DNA of 64,000 bases from Trichodelitschia bisporula (lineage: Eukaryota > Ascomycota > Dothideomycetes > Phaeotrichales > Phaeotrichaceae), in NCBI GenBank assembly GCA_010356995.1, contig ML996708.1, positions 124,001 through 188,000 of the forward strand, given 5' to 3'. Of the stretch, positions 23,348 through 32,514 are shown piece by piece. Within the stretch, counting starts at the first letter, position 1. Every line of letters begins with the position of its first letter. The position numbers were made by a program, and so were the translations under genes. A model generated the notes under the pieces. It saw only the letters and a list, made by a program, of their open reading frames with translations, had not been told where the DNA came from and searched no databases.

Positions 23348-24193
23348 TCACTCCCCCCCATCCCAAACCTTAGCATGCCTAAAATACTTCATACCCACCC
23401 AAGCAACCACAACCCAAACCCAAGCCATAACCCCCGTCATAACAATAAGCGCCGGATAATACCCCACAATCGGCAACGTCGGATCATCCTCCAGCTCCGG
23501 CGGCGCATACGGCGTCTCCCCCACATCCCACGCCCAGCTCCACACATCCAAACAGCTCCCCATGCCTACCACGAAGACCACCCAGGTGGAGAGGAGCACC
23601 ACCCAGCCCCACCACGCTGTGTTACTGTAGTCGTGCCCGCCGGCTTCGATTACGATGGCAGCGTCGGGGCGCACTGTTCCCGCGGCCCGCGAGGACCGGC
23701 GCCGGCTCAGACCCAGCGCAGCGCCGGACACGGGGCTAACGCGCATGCTTAGCCCTTCGTCGTCGTCGGTTGTGCTGGCGTAGCGGGACGCGGGGCTGGT
23801 TGCCGGGCTTGTGGCTGTGGTGCTGGGCGGGGATATTAACGTTGCGGGCGTCAGCAGCGCGGCGGCATGAATATCCAGCGAGAGGGGCGGCGGGGGCGCG
23901 GGCCAGGGCCGCCGCGGCGATGGCTCCGCGATGGTGGTGGGGGAGGTGGTGGTGTGGAGGGAGGGTTCGGCGGCATCGTGACGCAGGCGCCCGGTGCCTA
24001 GGAGGGCGGTTTTGCGGAGCGAGCCTTTGCGGCGCCGGGTTTTGATGCTGCTTGTGCTGCTTGGGGGGGCATCGTCGCTTGTGGATGGGGGTTCTGAGGG
24101 GTGCGGGCGGAGGAAGGGGAGGCGGGAGAGGATGCTGGCGGAGGGGGTGCGTTTGTGGGAGAGGGAGGGGGGTGATGAAGGGGCGGCGTCCAT
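23348..24193 (-). CDS. Two-TM membrane protein, function unknown
   Basis: A single exon of 281 aa from the ATG at 24193. An in-frame non-ATG extension upstream exists but is not needed. Residues 1-185 are Ser/Pro/Arg-rich and probably disordered, with a basic patch KTRRRKGSLRKTALLGTG. The C-terminal third has two hydrophobic segments, WWGWVVLLSTWVVFVVGMGS and YYPALIVMTGVMAWVWVVV, separated by a short acidic loop (YAPPELEDDPTLPIVG). It ends in a positively charged tail (GMKYFRHAK). The density of Trp and the loop look conserved-family-like, and I recall similar uncharacterised Pezizomycotina proteins, but I cannot name a family. It is divergent from the zinc-transporter gene, with 273 bp between start codons. 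Confidence 0.78.
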   Translation of the reverse strand: MDAAPSSPPSLSHKRTPSASILSRLPFLRPHPSEPPSTSDDAPPSSTSSIKTRRRKGSLRKTALLGTGRLRHDAAEPSLHTTTSPTTIAEPSPRRPWPAPPPPLSLDIHAAALLTPATLISPPSTTATSPATSPASRYASTTDDDEGLSMRVSPVSGAALGLSRRRSSRAAGTVRPDAAIVIEAGGHDYSNTAWWGWVVLLSTWVVFVVGMGSCLDVWSWAWDVGETPYAPPELEDDPTLPIVGYYPALIVMTGVMAWVWVVVAWVGMKYFRHAKVWDGGE

Positions 24194-24466
24194 TGGAATT
24201 AGAGTCGGAGTGGTGGCCGGGTGAGATACGTAGACTTGAGTGTCGTTGATGATGCCGCGAGGTCGCGCCGCGGCGATGCCTCGCCGTCGCAAGGCATCAG
24301 GCAACAATTTACATCCCTAGCAACACTCAAAGGGGTCGCCCGCGCTGTGTTTACCACGTACACCACCAGATCTTTATACATCACTCTCTTTCTCAACATA
24401 CACCGCCGCCTCTCCCTCGGCATGCCCACACACTCCTTTCAAACCTAAACCCCCTCGTCATCCCCA

Positions 24467-25918
24467 ATGGCCACATCCATCCCCGCGCCACCGCGCACAC
24501 CCACGCCCCCGCCCGACGACCCCCCGCCTCCACCCCAATTCCCCTCCGGCTTCAATCCCGACGCGCTCTCGCCTCTATCAAGCACCTTTCCCACGTCCTA
24601 CCGCAACATCGCCGGCTCGCCCGCGAACTATGGAGTCTCTCCGAGCCTGAGCGACGCCTCGGCGCTCAGCCCGCCCAGCACCGCCGAAGCCGGCCCTTTC
24701 AATTTCAAACCAACGCCATACATCGTCGGTCGTCCCGCAGGCGCCGCCGCTCAAAAAGTACACACCCCCCCCCTTCCCACCAACCCCATTCCCCATCTCG
24801 TACCTTACATCTGACCTCTACTCCAGCAAACCGAACTCGGCCGCCGCCGCGGCCACAAATACGCCCGGTCCAGCATATCCCACCAAATCATCCTCTCCCC
24901 CACCCCGCGCACGCCCCTCGCCCTCCCCATATCCCTCCCCGTCCCCACGCTGCGCGAATACATATCCAGCATGTCACCCGAGCAGAAGCGGCGCTGGGCG
25001 TGGTGCACCACGCACCTGCTCGTCGCGGGGTGGGTGCAGACGCGCGCGCACGGGTCGCTAGCGACAACCTCCCTGTCCCACCTTCTATTCTTCGACGCGC
25101 TAGGCGCGTTTCTATGCGTGGCGGTGGATGTGGGCGCGAATTTCGAGGTGTGGACGAGGAGTAGCATTGCGCATCCGTTTGGGCTCCAGCGGAGTGAGGT
25201 GCTGGCGGGGCTGGCGATGAGTATTATACTCTTGTTCATGGGGCTCGATTTGCTGAGTCATGGGCTTGCCCATGCCGCTGAGCACCGCCGCGCTGGCCGC
25301 GGGCCGCACAGTCATGCGCCGCGCGCCCTGCCGCCGGGCACAGTCGACGCGGCGGCTCTGGCATCCATCGTGTGTTCGCTGGTGAGCGCGGCGAGTCTGG
25401 GGAATCATGCGAGGATTGGGAGGGCGATGCGGTTTGAGCTGTTCCCGGCCGTGGGGTGGCTGCCGCGGGTGTTGCGGAATCCATCCCATTTGCTTACGCT
25501 TTCCTGCGCAGGGTTGTTGTTACTGGTGCCGCTGCTCGGGGTGCCGATGTATGCGTGGGTGGATGCGGCGCTGGGGTTTGGGTGTGCGGTTGCGATGGTG
25601 GGCTTGGGGGCGAGGCTGGCGTATACGCTTGGGCGGATGTTGTTGATGAGTTACTCTGGGAAGGGGGTGAGGGAGTTGGTGGGCGAGGTTGAGGGGCTCG
25701 ACGGGGTGGTGGCGGTGGATGAGGCAGGAGTTTGGCAGGTGCATTATGGGTTGTGTATGGCGAGTTTTCGGGTGAGGGTGAGGGGGAAGGGGGAGGTGGA
25801 GGGGTTGAGGGAGAGAATTGGCGCGTTGGTTAGGAGTCGCTTGGGGGGGCAGGTATATGGTGAGGGGAAGAGTGGAGTGAGGTGGGAGGTTTCGGTGATG
25901 GTGAATGTGGAGGAGTAG
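24467..25918 (+). CDS. zrg17: Cation diffusion facilitator, Zrg17-like zinc transporter subunit
   Basis: Exons 24467-24757 and 24827-25918 (intron 69 bp) give 460 aa. The N-terminus is proline-rich and cytosolic, with FNFKPTPYIVG and LGRRRGHKYARSSISHQ, motifs I associate with fungal Zrg17. The CDF membrane domain follows from about residue 150, including HPFGLQRSEVLAGLAMSIILLFMGLDLLSHG, which corresponds to the R-x-E-V-L-A-G stretch of ZnT proteins, and a C-terminal ferredoxin-like domain. In yeasts Zrg17 pairs with Msc2 to import zinc into the ER/secretory pathway. Seen: the usual TM2 H-x-x-x-D zinc site is not recognisable (the region reads FFDALGAFLCVAVD), which suits the non-transporting partner of a heterodimer. 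A C-rich intron makes the 5' splice region worth confirming by cDNA. Confidence 0.85.
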
Positions 25919-26093
25919 ATTTGTCGTTGGGACATCTAGAAGCGGTCACATGTACGGTACCAGTCGGTGTAACGGGGTGTACGATATCCCGACATTCACG
26001 GCAACGAACCCTCAGCAGCATATGTACGATAAATACACGCGAAACGCTCAATTGCGTACTACGGAAAAAAAAAATCCCCTCCTTTTAACAAAT

Positions 26094-27021
26094 CTAGATA
26101 TTCCGCCCCCCCGTCACGCTAATCGTCTGTCCAGTAACATACCCAAACAACGGGCTAGCAACCGCGAGAATCGAGCTCGCCGCCTCCGTCGCCGTCCCCG
26201 GCCTCCGCAGCGGAATATCAACATGCTGCTCCCCCTGCGCCCCCTTCCCACGCGCCGCCTGCTGCGCGCCCGGAATCCCAAGCGCAACCTTCGTGCCATC
26301 CGGCGTCGTCACAAACGCGCCCTCCTCCTTCGCCTGCGTCAACCGCGTCAGGATATACCCAAACGCAATCGTATTCGCGCGCACCCCGAACGCGGGGCCC
26401 CACTCCTTCGCAATCGTCTTCGTCAGCCCCGTGATCCCCGCCTTGGCCACCGCGTAGTTCGCCTGCCCCGCGTTACCGTGCAGGCCGGAGGTAGAGCTGA
26501 TGTTAATGATGTTCCGGGGCTCGCCGTCTTTGACGCGGAAGTAGGGCGCGGCAGCGCGGATGAGTTTGAAGGGCGCGCCGCAGTGCAGGGCGAGGATGGT
26601 GTCCCATTGCTTGTTGGTGGTCTTGTGCAGCACGCCGTCCCAGGTGAAGCCTGCGTTGTTGACGATGATGTGTAGCTTGCCGTTGCCGAATTCGGCGGCT
26701 TTTTTGACTAGCTCCTCGATGTAGGAATCATTGAGCAGGTCGCCGGGGATCGCAATGGCGGAGCCGCCGGCGCTGTTGATGGACTTTGCGACTTCTTGTG
26801 CCTTGCCTGCGGGGGTGTTAGGATGGATTTCATGGGGAGAAATTAGGGGACAAACCAGCGTCAACGTCGCTGATCACCACCTTCGCCCCCTCGTTCGCGA
26901 AGAGCCGCGCTGCCTCCGCGCCGATGCCCTGCCCGGACCCGGTGATGATGGCGACTTGCCCTGCGAGCAGGCCGCGGGGGTAGTTGAGGTGGCCAGCGAC
27001 TTGGCTGAGACGGTCGGCCAT
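26094..27021 (-). CDS. Short-chain dehydrogenase/reductase, FabG-like
   Basis: Exons 27021-26856 and 26806-26094 (intron 49 bp, splitting a Gly codon) give 292 aa. Classical SDR signatures are present: TGSGQGIG for the nucleotide (about 28-35), the aspartate in SDVDA at the second strand end, NNAG (about 113), the catalytic Ser in ISSTSG, and Tyr/Lys in YAVAKAG. The closest functional class by motif is 3-oxoacyl-ACP reductase (FabG/KAR), which would reduce a 3-ketoacyl or similar substrate, possibly for mitochondrial lipoate/fatty acid synthesis. No clear mitochondrial presequence or C-terminal peroxisomal signal (ends GGRNI) is seen, so the substrate and location stay open. An insertion between the Tyr/Lys motif and the C-terminal TGQTISVTGG (about 210-260) is longer than in minimal FabG proteins. 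Confidence 0.9.
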
Positions 27022-28063
27022 TGTGGTTGATGTGGGTAGATAGGTAGGTGGGTGGGTGAGATGGTGAGGTGGGATGAGGATTGGGTGGTGAATTGGAGGT
27101 CGTTACAGCTCGCTCCCCATGCTCCACATATATCGCGCGGGGGAGAAGCATAACCGCACCGCGAGTTGCCGAGGCCCGGCCGAGGCTGGGAACTTCGGGG
27201 GTTGGAGGCTCGGCTTCTGGGCCGGGGCCGCTGTGGCTAGTGCCGGGAGCGGTTCCTGGATTGTGGGGAGAGCTTGGCTTGGTTCATGGACATCGTGTGC
27301 ATTTTTTGCTAGCTGGTGGAAGAGTAAACTGATGGTCTGTTCAACGGCTTCTCGGCTCGAGTGTTGCTGTCCCACCTCTAAGGTTAGCCGCCGAGGCCCG
27401 AGACCCGAGACATCGATGCGGACCTGCGCGACCCGTCCGACCCTCGTCTAGCTACGAGCCATCACACAATGCGCAATGGATATGGCGTGCACGCCTTCTT
27501 GCACTTTTGGCATGACTAGAACTAGGCCTTGGCCGTCGTCGATGGCAACGTGTGGGCCGACCGCATCACCGATTTCGCCGGACGTTGTTACGTCCAAAAC
27601 TTTGACGAGTTCGCTCGCTGGGCGTTCATCGTTGCGCTACGCCGACGGCCCTGCTATTCATACCTTGAGAACTTCACCAACGCTGTCGGAGCGTACGGAT
27701 GAGGCTGCGCGCGAGCGGGCGTTCTGGCACCCGTTCACAAGATCACCACGCGCTGATCTGAGCTCCGCCATGCACCGCCATCGCCATCACAAGACTGAAA
27801 GCGCAGCCTCGAAGTCTACAAAGAGCATGACACAAGCAGCAGCGCGTAATCAATTGTATATCGTATCAATTAAGTGCCGCAATACCAGCAACATGTAACA
27901 ACAAGTCTTTCAGGTCCCAAAACGCCGGCTTCATCTTCGGAAGCATATCCAACCCAACACGCCGTATTACACATATCAGTGGTCCTGCCAGCAGGCTGCA
28001 TCCGCCATTACACCGTCCCCACCCCAGGTATACAACAAAACCAAAGCAACTCCCACTCCCCAT
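27022..28063. other. Intergenic with degenerate repeat copy
   Basis: This holds the SDR promoter on the left and the 3' end of the next minus-strand gene on the right. The middle is occupied by copy 1 of the inverted relic (27390-27855). No intact gene seen. Confidence 0.5.
27390..27855 (+). repeat. Inverted relic, copy 1 (unrecognised ~0.46 kb sequence)
   Basis: The stretch matches the reverse complement of about 31930-32398 over nearly its whole length. Shared blocks include CCCGAGACCCGAGACATCGA (near 27398), CATCACACAATGCGCA (near 27460), GACCGCATCACCG (near 27559), GCTCGCTGGGC (near 27612) and CTGAAAGCGCAGCCT (near 27797). In one frame the middle reads ADRITDFAGRCYVQNFDEF then ARWAFIVALRRR, resembling the frame of the other copy, but two TAG codons lie just upstream and a TGA follows. 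It looks like a fragment of a former gene or repeat, and I do not recognise the family. Edges are approximate. Confidence 0.75.
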
Positions 28064-29890
28064 CTACCCCCTCCGTCCCCGTTTCGGATGCTCCTTCCGA
28101 CTCAGTCCCTCCCCAGGCCAAACCCACCCCCTAACCCTCCTCGCCTCCCTCGTCTCCCCCTGCCCCGCCTTCGGCATCCACGAATCCCGCTCCCTACAAT
28201 TCTGCCTCGTGAGCGCCGCCGGCCCCCCCACCCCGAGTTTCCACCCATACTGTCCCGGCAAACTTGTCTCCCTAGCAAGCATATGCAAATACCAAAGCGC
28301 GAGCCCGGCAGTCAGCCGCGGCGTCCCATCCTCCTCCCCCCCATGCGTGGACAAGCGAATCGGCGCCGCAACATCCAATTGCCCGAAAATCGGCACCGGG
28401 CCTTCGTCGGGCAGGGCCGACCCAGCGGGCGGGGGTGTGTAGGATGAATCCTCGGCGCCCGCACGCACGACTACGAGCTCGATCTCGGTGATTATGAACC
28501 CGTACCGACACCCATGGTCGCGCATAACACGCTGCAGGTGCGCCAGCCCGCGCAGGTACGCGACTTGTGCGGGCGCGGCTTGGGACCGTTGCGCGCTGTT
28601 CCACGCGTCGTATGCCTTGACGAGTCCTACGAGGCGGCCGCGCGGCGCGCCGGAGTGCGTGGTGAGATAGCTGTTCGGATACGTAGCTAAAAAGTCCGGG
28701 CGCGGTGTCGGGGATGAGGTCGCGCTGTTGTGCGGCTGCAGGCGCAGGTGGTTCGGGCCCTGGGAGAGGCGCAGCGCGGCGCCGAGTTTGGGGCCGAAGA
28801 AGGAGGCGTGGACGTCCCTTAACGCGAACTCTGTTTCCGGGGATGGAGTGCCGGGGCGCGGGGTAGGGAGAGCGGAGGCGTCGATGGGGATGTTGAGCAG
28901 GTGCGGGAAGGAAGGGATGGACAGGATGGTGCTGAGATTGAAGTCGCTCCAGCTGCGCAGGTTGCGCACGTCCCACCAGTACCAGTCGCGGAGGCGGCGT
29001 TGGTCGCCTAGCACGCGGCGGATGAGGGCGGGGGCGGGGTTGGGGGATGTCAAGTATGAGAGGAGGGTGGTTGTGTGTGGGGTTAGGGGCGGGGTGGGGG
29101 CGGGGGGGTAGAGGGCCGTCCCGCTTGGGGTTGCGGGCGAGTCGAGCGGGAGGTAGGTGGAGGAAGCGCGTTGCATTGCCGCGCCGGTGCCGGCGGGGGA
29201 GAGGAGTGGGGTGGGGTTGTTGGCGGTGACATATTGCGGGATGCCGGTCCTGTACTGCGTGGGGTACCCGTGGCGCCAGAGGGTGGCTTCGTCGACGGAT
29301 GCGGTGCTGGAGCTACGGGAGTGCGTGCGGGCGGGGGCGGGGGCGGAGGCGGTGCGGATGTGGTTGCTGAGCTGGGAGGGGCGGCGTTGCTGCTGTGCCT
29401 GCTGGGCGGGCTGCAGGGCGGAGGGCGGGAAGGTGTATGTGGGGCTCGGGGCGGCGGAGTCGTAGATCAGGGGCGCGGTGAGTGCGGCGGGGGAGATGGA
29501 TGCTTGGTGGGGGTGGGGGTAGCAGTCGAGGAGGGGGGGGGAGGGGCGGAGGGAGTAGTAGAGAGGGGTGGAGAGGGAGAGGGAGGAGAGGGGGGTGGAG
29601 GCGGTCAGGGAGGTGGAGGTGCTGCAGGTGAGGGAGGAGGCGGAGGGGGGTTCGGCGGTCTGGTCCTGGCAGCGGATTTTGGGGAGGAGGGGCGGGCCAT
29701 GCTGGCGGATAACTTCGCGGGGGGAGGTGTCTGGCGAGGTGAGGTTGGTGAGGAAGGTGTCCGGCGAGGAGTGGGCGGAGGGGAAGGAGAGGTCGGTGTA
29801 GGCGGATTCGGCGCTGGGGGGGTAGTAGGTTGCGTGGTGGAGCATGGTTGGCGGGGTGGTGTGGCGGGAGGTGGTGGTGGTATGGTACAT
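28064..29890 (-). CDS. Conserved fungal protein of unknown function
   Basis: A single coding exon of 608 aa from the ATG at 29890 (MYHTTTTSRH). A GT-AG pair at 30000 and 29950 (51 bp, with a GCTAATG branch-like site) upstream is a likely 5' UTR intron, which would remove an earlier in-frame ATG. Residues 1-310 are low-complexity Ser/Thr/Pro with poly-Gln. The ordered part (about 310-580) contains RDWYWWDVRNLRSWSDFNLS, HASFFGPKLGAALRLSQGP, RLVGLVKAYDAWNSAQR, HLQRVMRDHGCRYGFIITEIE, GLALWYLHMLARE and VGGPAALTRQNCRERDSW. These strings look like a well-conserved domain of filamentous fungi, but I know of no demonstrated activity. The gene lies between the two inverted relic copies at 27.4 and 32.0 kb. 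Confidence 0.82.
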   Translation of the reverse strand: MYHTTTTSRHTTPPTMLHHATYYPPSAESAYTDLSFPSAHSSPDTFLTNLTSPDTSPREVIRQHGPPLLPKIRCQDQTAEPPSASSLTCSTSTSLTASTPLSSLSLSTPLYYSLRPSPPLLDCYPHPHQASISPAALTAPLIYDSAAPSPTYTFPPSALQPAQQAQQQRRPSQLSNHIRTASAPAPARTHSRSSSTASVDEATLWRHGYPTQYRTGIPQYVTANNPTPLLSPAGTGAAMQRASSTYLPLDSPATPSGTALYPPAPTPPLTPHTTTLLSYLTSPNPAPALIRRVLGDQRRLRDWYWWDVRNLRSWSDFNLSTILSIPSFPHLLNIPIDASALPTPRPGTPSPETEFALRDVHASFFGPKLGAALRLSQGPNHLRLQPHNSATSSPTPRPDFLATYPNSYLTTHSGAPRGRLVGLVKAYDAWNSAQRSQAAPAQVAYLRGLAHLQRVMRDHGCRYGFIITEIELVVVRAGAEDSSYTPPPAGSALPDEGPVPIFGQLDVAAPIRLSTHGGEEDGTPRLTAGLALWYLHMLARETSLPGQYGWKLGVGGPAALTRQNCRERDSWMPKAGQGETREARRVRGWVWPGEGLSRKEHPKRGRRG

Positions 29891-30886
29891 GATTTCGTCA
29901 AAAAAGATGCGAGAGGCGTGAGAGTCGTGAGAGGATGAATGCTTCCAGACTGGCGAAGGCATTAGCGACCAATGGATCGATATCAAGGAGGACCACTCAC
30001 GCAAAGAACGAACGACGATATTAGCGAACGATTAGACGAGGGAGAACCAGCTCCAGATTATGCCTTGTAAATGCCTTTGCACAACAACGAAGGAACTGAG
30101 CCGGTGGATGAGGATGTTTCTCGTGGGCATCCCCGGCCTACTTATCCATCGCCCGTCGGCGCCTCTGCCATCCAAAGAACCCACACCCGCACAGGGGTGT
30201 CGCGATGTTGAGCCCCATCTCGCGCCCATCGACGCGCTGAAACACGCACCTCGCGCCGCACAAAGCGTTACGGTCGGGCGGTAAGTAGCCGGCCAGGCCG
30301 CCGGGGTGGTGTGAGGCTCTCACGAGAATGCATCCGGATTGGGGCTAATAGCGGCCCAAAGGGGAGATGAAACGGCGGTTTCGCAGCACGCTAAATCGGG
30401 AGTTATTTTGTGAGAATTGTCCGAATGAGGGTCATTGGGGGAATGGTTGTAGGGCTAAGACAGAGCCGCCCGGCCTGTCTGTGGGCGCGACGCTGTTGGG
30501 ACGCTGAGAGGGCGGTTGGCGCGCGGGGTGGGAGCCGAAACGTTCATCGCTCCCGAAGGGGGTATTTTTGGGATGTTTTACGGGAAGGCTGACGGCAGAG
30601 GCGTTGAGGGCGCTTGTTTCGAGAGGAACATGGAGAAGCGCTGGGGTGAGAGAAGAAAAGCTGTCAAAGTGGTGCAAGGCGCGTGGTTGGGCCGGGCGGT
30701 TCGTGAGGCGGTGATGCTTGATTGGGTGGTTGGCAAGAGGTCAACAGTCATACTCGCGTCTGGCCCGCTCTGCTAGAGTTGTAGGTGAAGCTGAAACGAG
30801 CGATGTGGATGAAACTCTACACTCTAGATGTCAAGAGACCAATTCGCGGTGAGAGATGGCCTGCACGGCGGTCGAGAAGAACCGTT

Positions 30887-30923
30887 GTGCATCTCAAGTG
30901 CATCTCAAGTGCATCTCAAGTGC
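30887..30923 (+). repeat. 11-bp tandem repeat
   Basis: GTGCATCTCAA occurs three times in perfect succession, followed by a partial GTGC. A simple minisatellite with no apparent role. Confidence 0.85.
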
Positions 30924-31138
30924 CGTGGTCGGCAGTTTCAGCTCGTTGAGTCACCGACGCGTGCTCTTCTTGCAGTCTAGTGAGGTACATCTGCAGTAGC
31001 AAAGAGACGCGTCTTCTCGTGACTGTGACTGGACGTTGAACTGCGGGGGATCCATGAAGCTGAGTAAAGGACGAACCTCAACATCACCAACATCAACCAC
31101 CTCTCTCCCCAATCCCACCTCATCCTCATCTCTCTCCA

Positions 31139-31186
31139 ACGTCTTCATCATCTCTTCCATCTCTTCCATCTCTTCCATCTCTTCCT
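31139..31186 (+). repeat. 9-bp tandem repeat
   Basis: About four consecutive TCTTCCATC units, with further imperfect CATCTC-type repetition on the left, lie within a pyrimidine-rich stretch. A simple-sequence repeat. Confidence 0.8.
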
Positions 31187-31929
31187 CAACCATCCACGGT
31201 CTCTCCCACTCTACCTACAACACCCACGGCGCTTATCCCACCCACCCACCCGCGCACTCCTAACACTGGTCGCACGGCGAAGCGCTCGCGCCTAGCGAAA
31301 TTACCCCCGTCCGTACTCCCACCGCAACTCCTACAACAACACATACTAAAAAAGAATAACTATTGCGGTGCACCGTGCGGCCCTCAATTTCCCGGGCGAT
31401 AGTTCGTGCGTCCAGCGTCGCGCTGCGAGCTTCCTATCTATTTTTGCTTGTCTACTGTAGGCGCGCCCATGGCCGAGTATCATGTCGCTCCACCTAATCA
31501 GGTGCACCCCGGTGCTTCCTCCGCCACGATGGATGGACATGTACCCTCCACCGCGATTATTGCCCATCCGAAGTCCCCGAGGTACTTCCCAACACTTGTT
31601 GCTTTTCTGCAGGCAGACTCGCCAACCCAACGCCAACCCAACGCCAGCCCTACCGGCAGACGCAAGAACCAGTTTCGCCGACATCTGCTTCACCTCCCCT
31701 CCCCATCAAGCGCCGACCCATATGGTCGTCGCAAGTGCTGAAACCGGAGGTACCCATCCCGTTTCTTCGTGAATGCGGTTTACGATGCGGCGAGATGGAG
31801 GATGTTGGTCGGCCTGATGCCGAGGTCAAAGCACGGCGATGATGGTGGTGCTGCGCGCAGTCGGATCGTCAGTTTCCGCTGCGGGCTTCGCCTGCTTTGT
31901 TGTGTGTCCTGCGCCACTTGTATGTGTTG

Positions 31930-32398
31930 TACACTTTGTAGTTTCAGGCTGCGCTTTCAGCCTCGAGATGTACGTCGATAGCGGTACATGACGGAGTCCG
32001 GCTCGGCGGCTGGTGATTCTGCGGACCGGTGCTACAGTAGACGCTGCTACTCACACACGGGTATCGTCGGTACCCGCCGAGGGATTCGATGAAGGTTTCA
32101 AAGTATGGATAGCATCGGTATCGATGTAGCGTGACGATGAATGCCCAGCGAGCAATCCCATCATGGCTTGGAACGCAACCGTGTCTGCCGAAGCCGGTGA
32201 TGCGGTCAACCGAAGCCCGAGTGCCGTCCCATACTCTCACCCGCCATCGACGACCGTCAAACCCTAGCCAGGGCAAAAACGCGAGAAGGCGTGCCCGTCA
32301 TGTCTACTGCGCATTGTGTGATGCCTCGCCGACAGACGTGGTAGTCGGAGCCCACAGGTCCCGCGTCGATGTCTCGGGTCTCGGGACTCGAGACTAAA
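31930..32398 (-). repeat. Inverted relic, copy 2 (unrecognised ~0.46 kb sequence)
   Basis: Read on the minus strand, this aligns with 27390-27855. A minus-strand ORF at 31944-32276 translates the best block as VDRITGFGRHGCV then ARWAFIVTLHRYRCYPYFETF, matching copy 1 (DRITDF, ARWAFIVAL, RRRPCYSYLENF). In the conserved block several differences fall at third codon positions or are conservative, hinting that the ancestor was protein-coding. A 15-20 base insertion relative to copy 1, near 32240, changes frame. I do not recognise the protein. Edges are approximate. Confidence 0.75.
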
Positions 32399-32457
32399 TA
32401 CCCTTTTGATGCTATGTATCCTCCTATGCTCCTTCCTCCCATCATGCACACATTACC

Positions 32458-32514
32458 ATGTTCCTTCCCGAGAGTAACGTGCTCCTTCCCAAGAGTAATA
32501 TGCTTCTTTCCCTT
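32458..32514 (+). repeat. 21-bp degenerate tandem repeat
   Basis: Two 21-base units and a partial third, sharing a CTCCTTCCCAAGAGTAA-like core, lie immediately outside relic copy 2. Low complexity; no evident role. Confidence 0.7.

Noticed and set aside
29171-29938. 255-aa Gly-rich plus-strand frame
   Set aside because: Antisense of the Ser/Thr/Pro-rich N-terminal half of the minus-strand unknown gene, which has well-formed conserved motifs further along.
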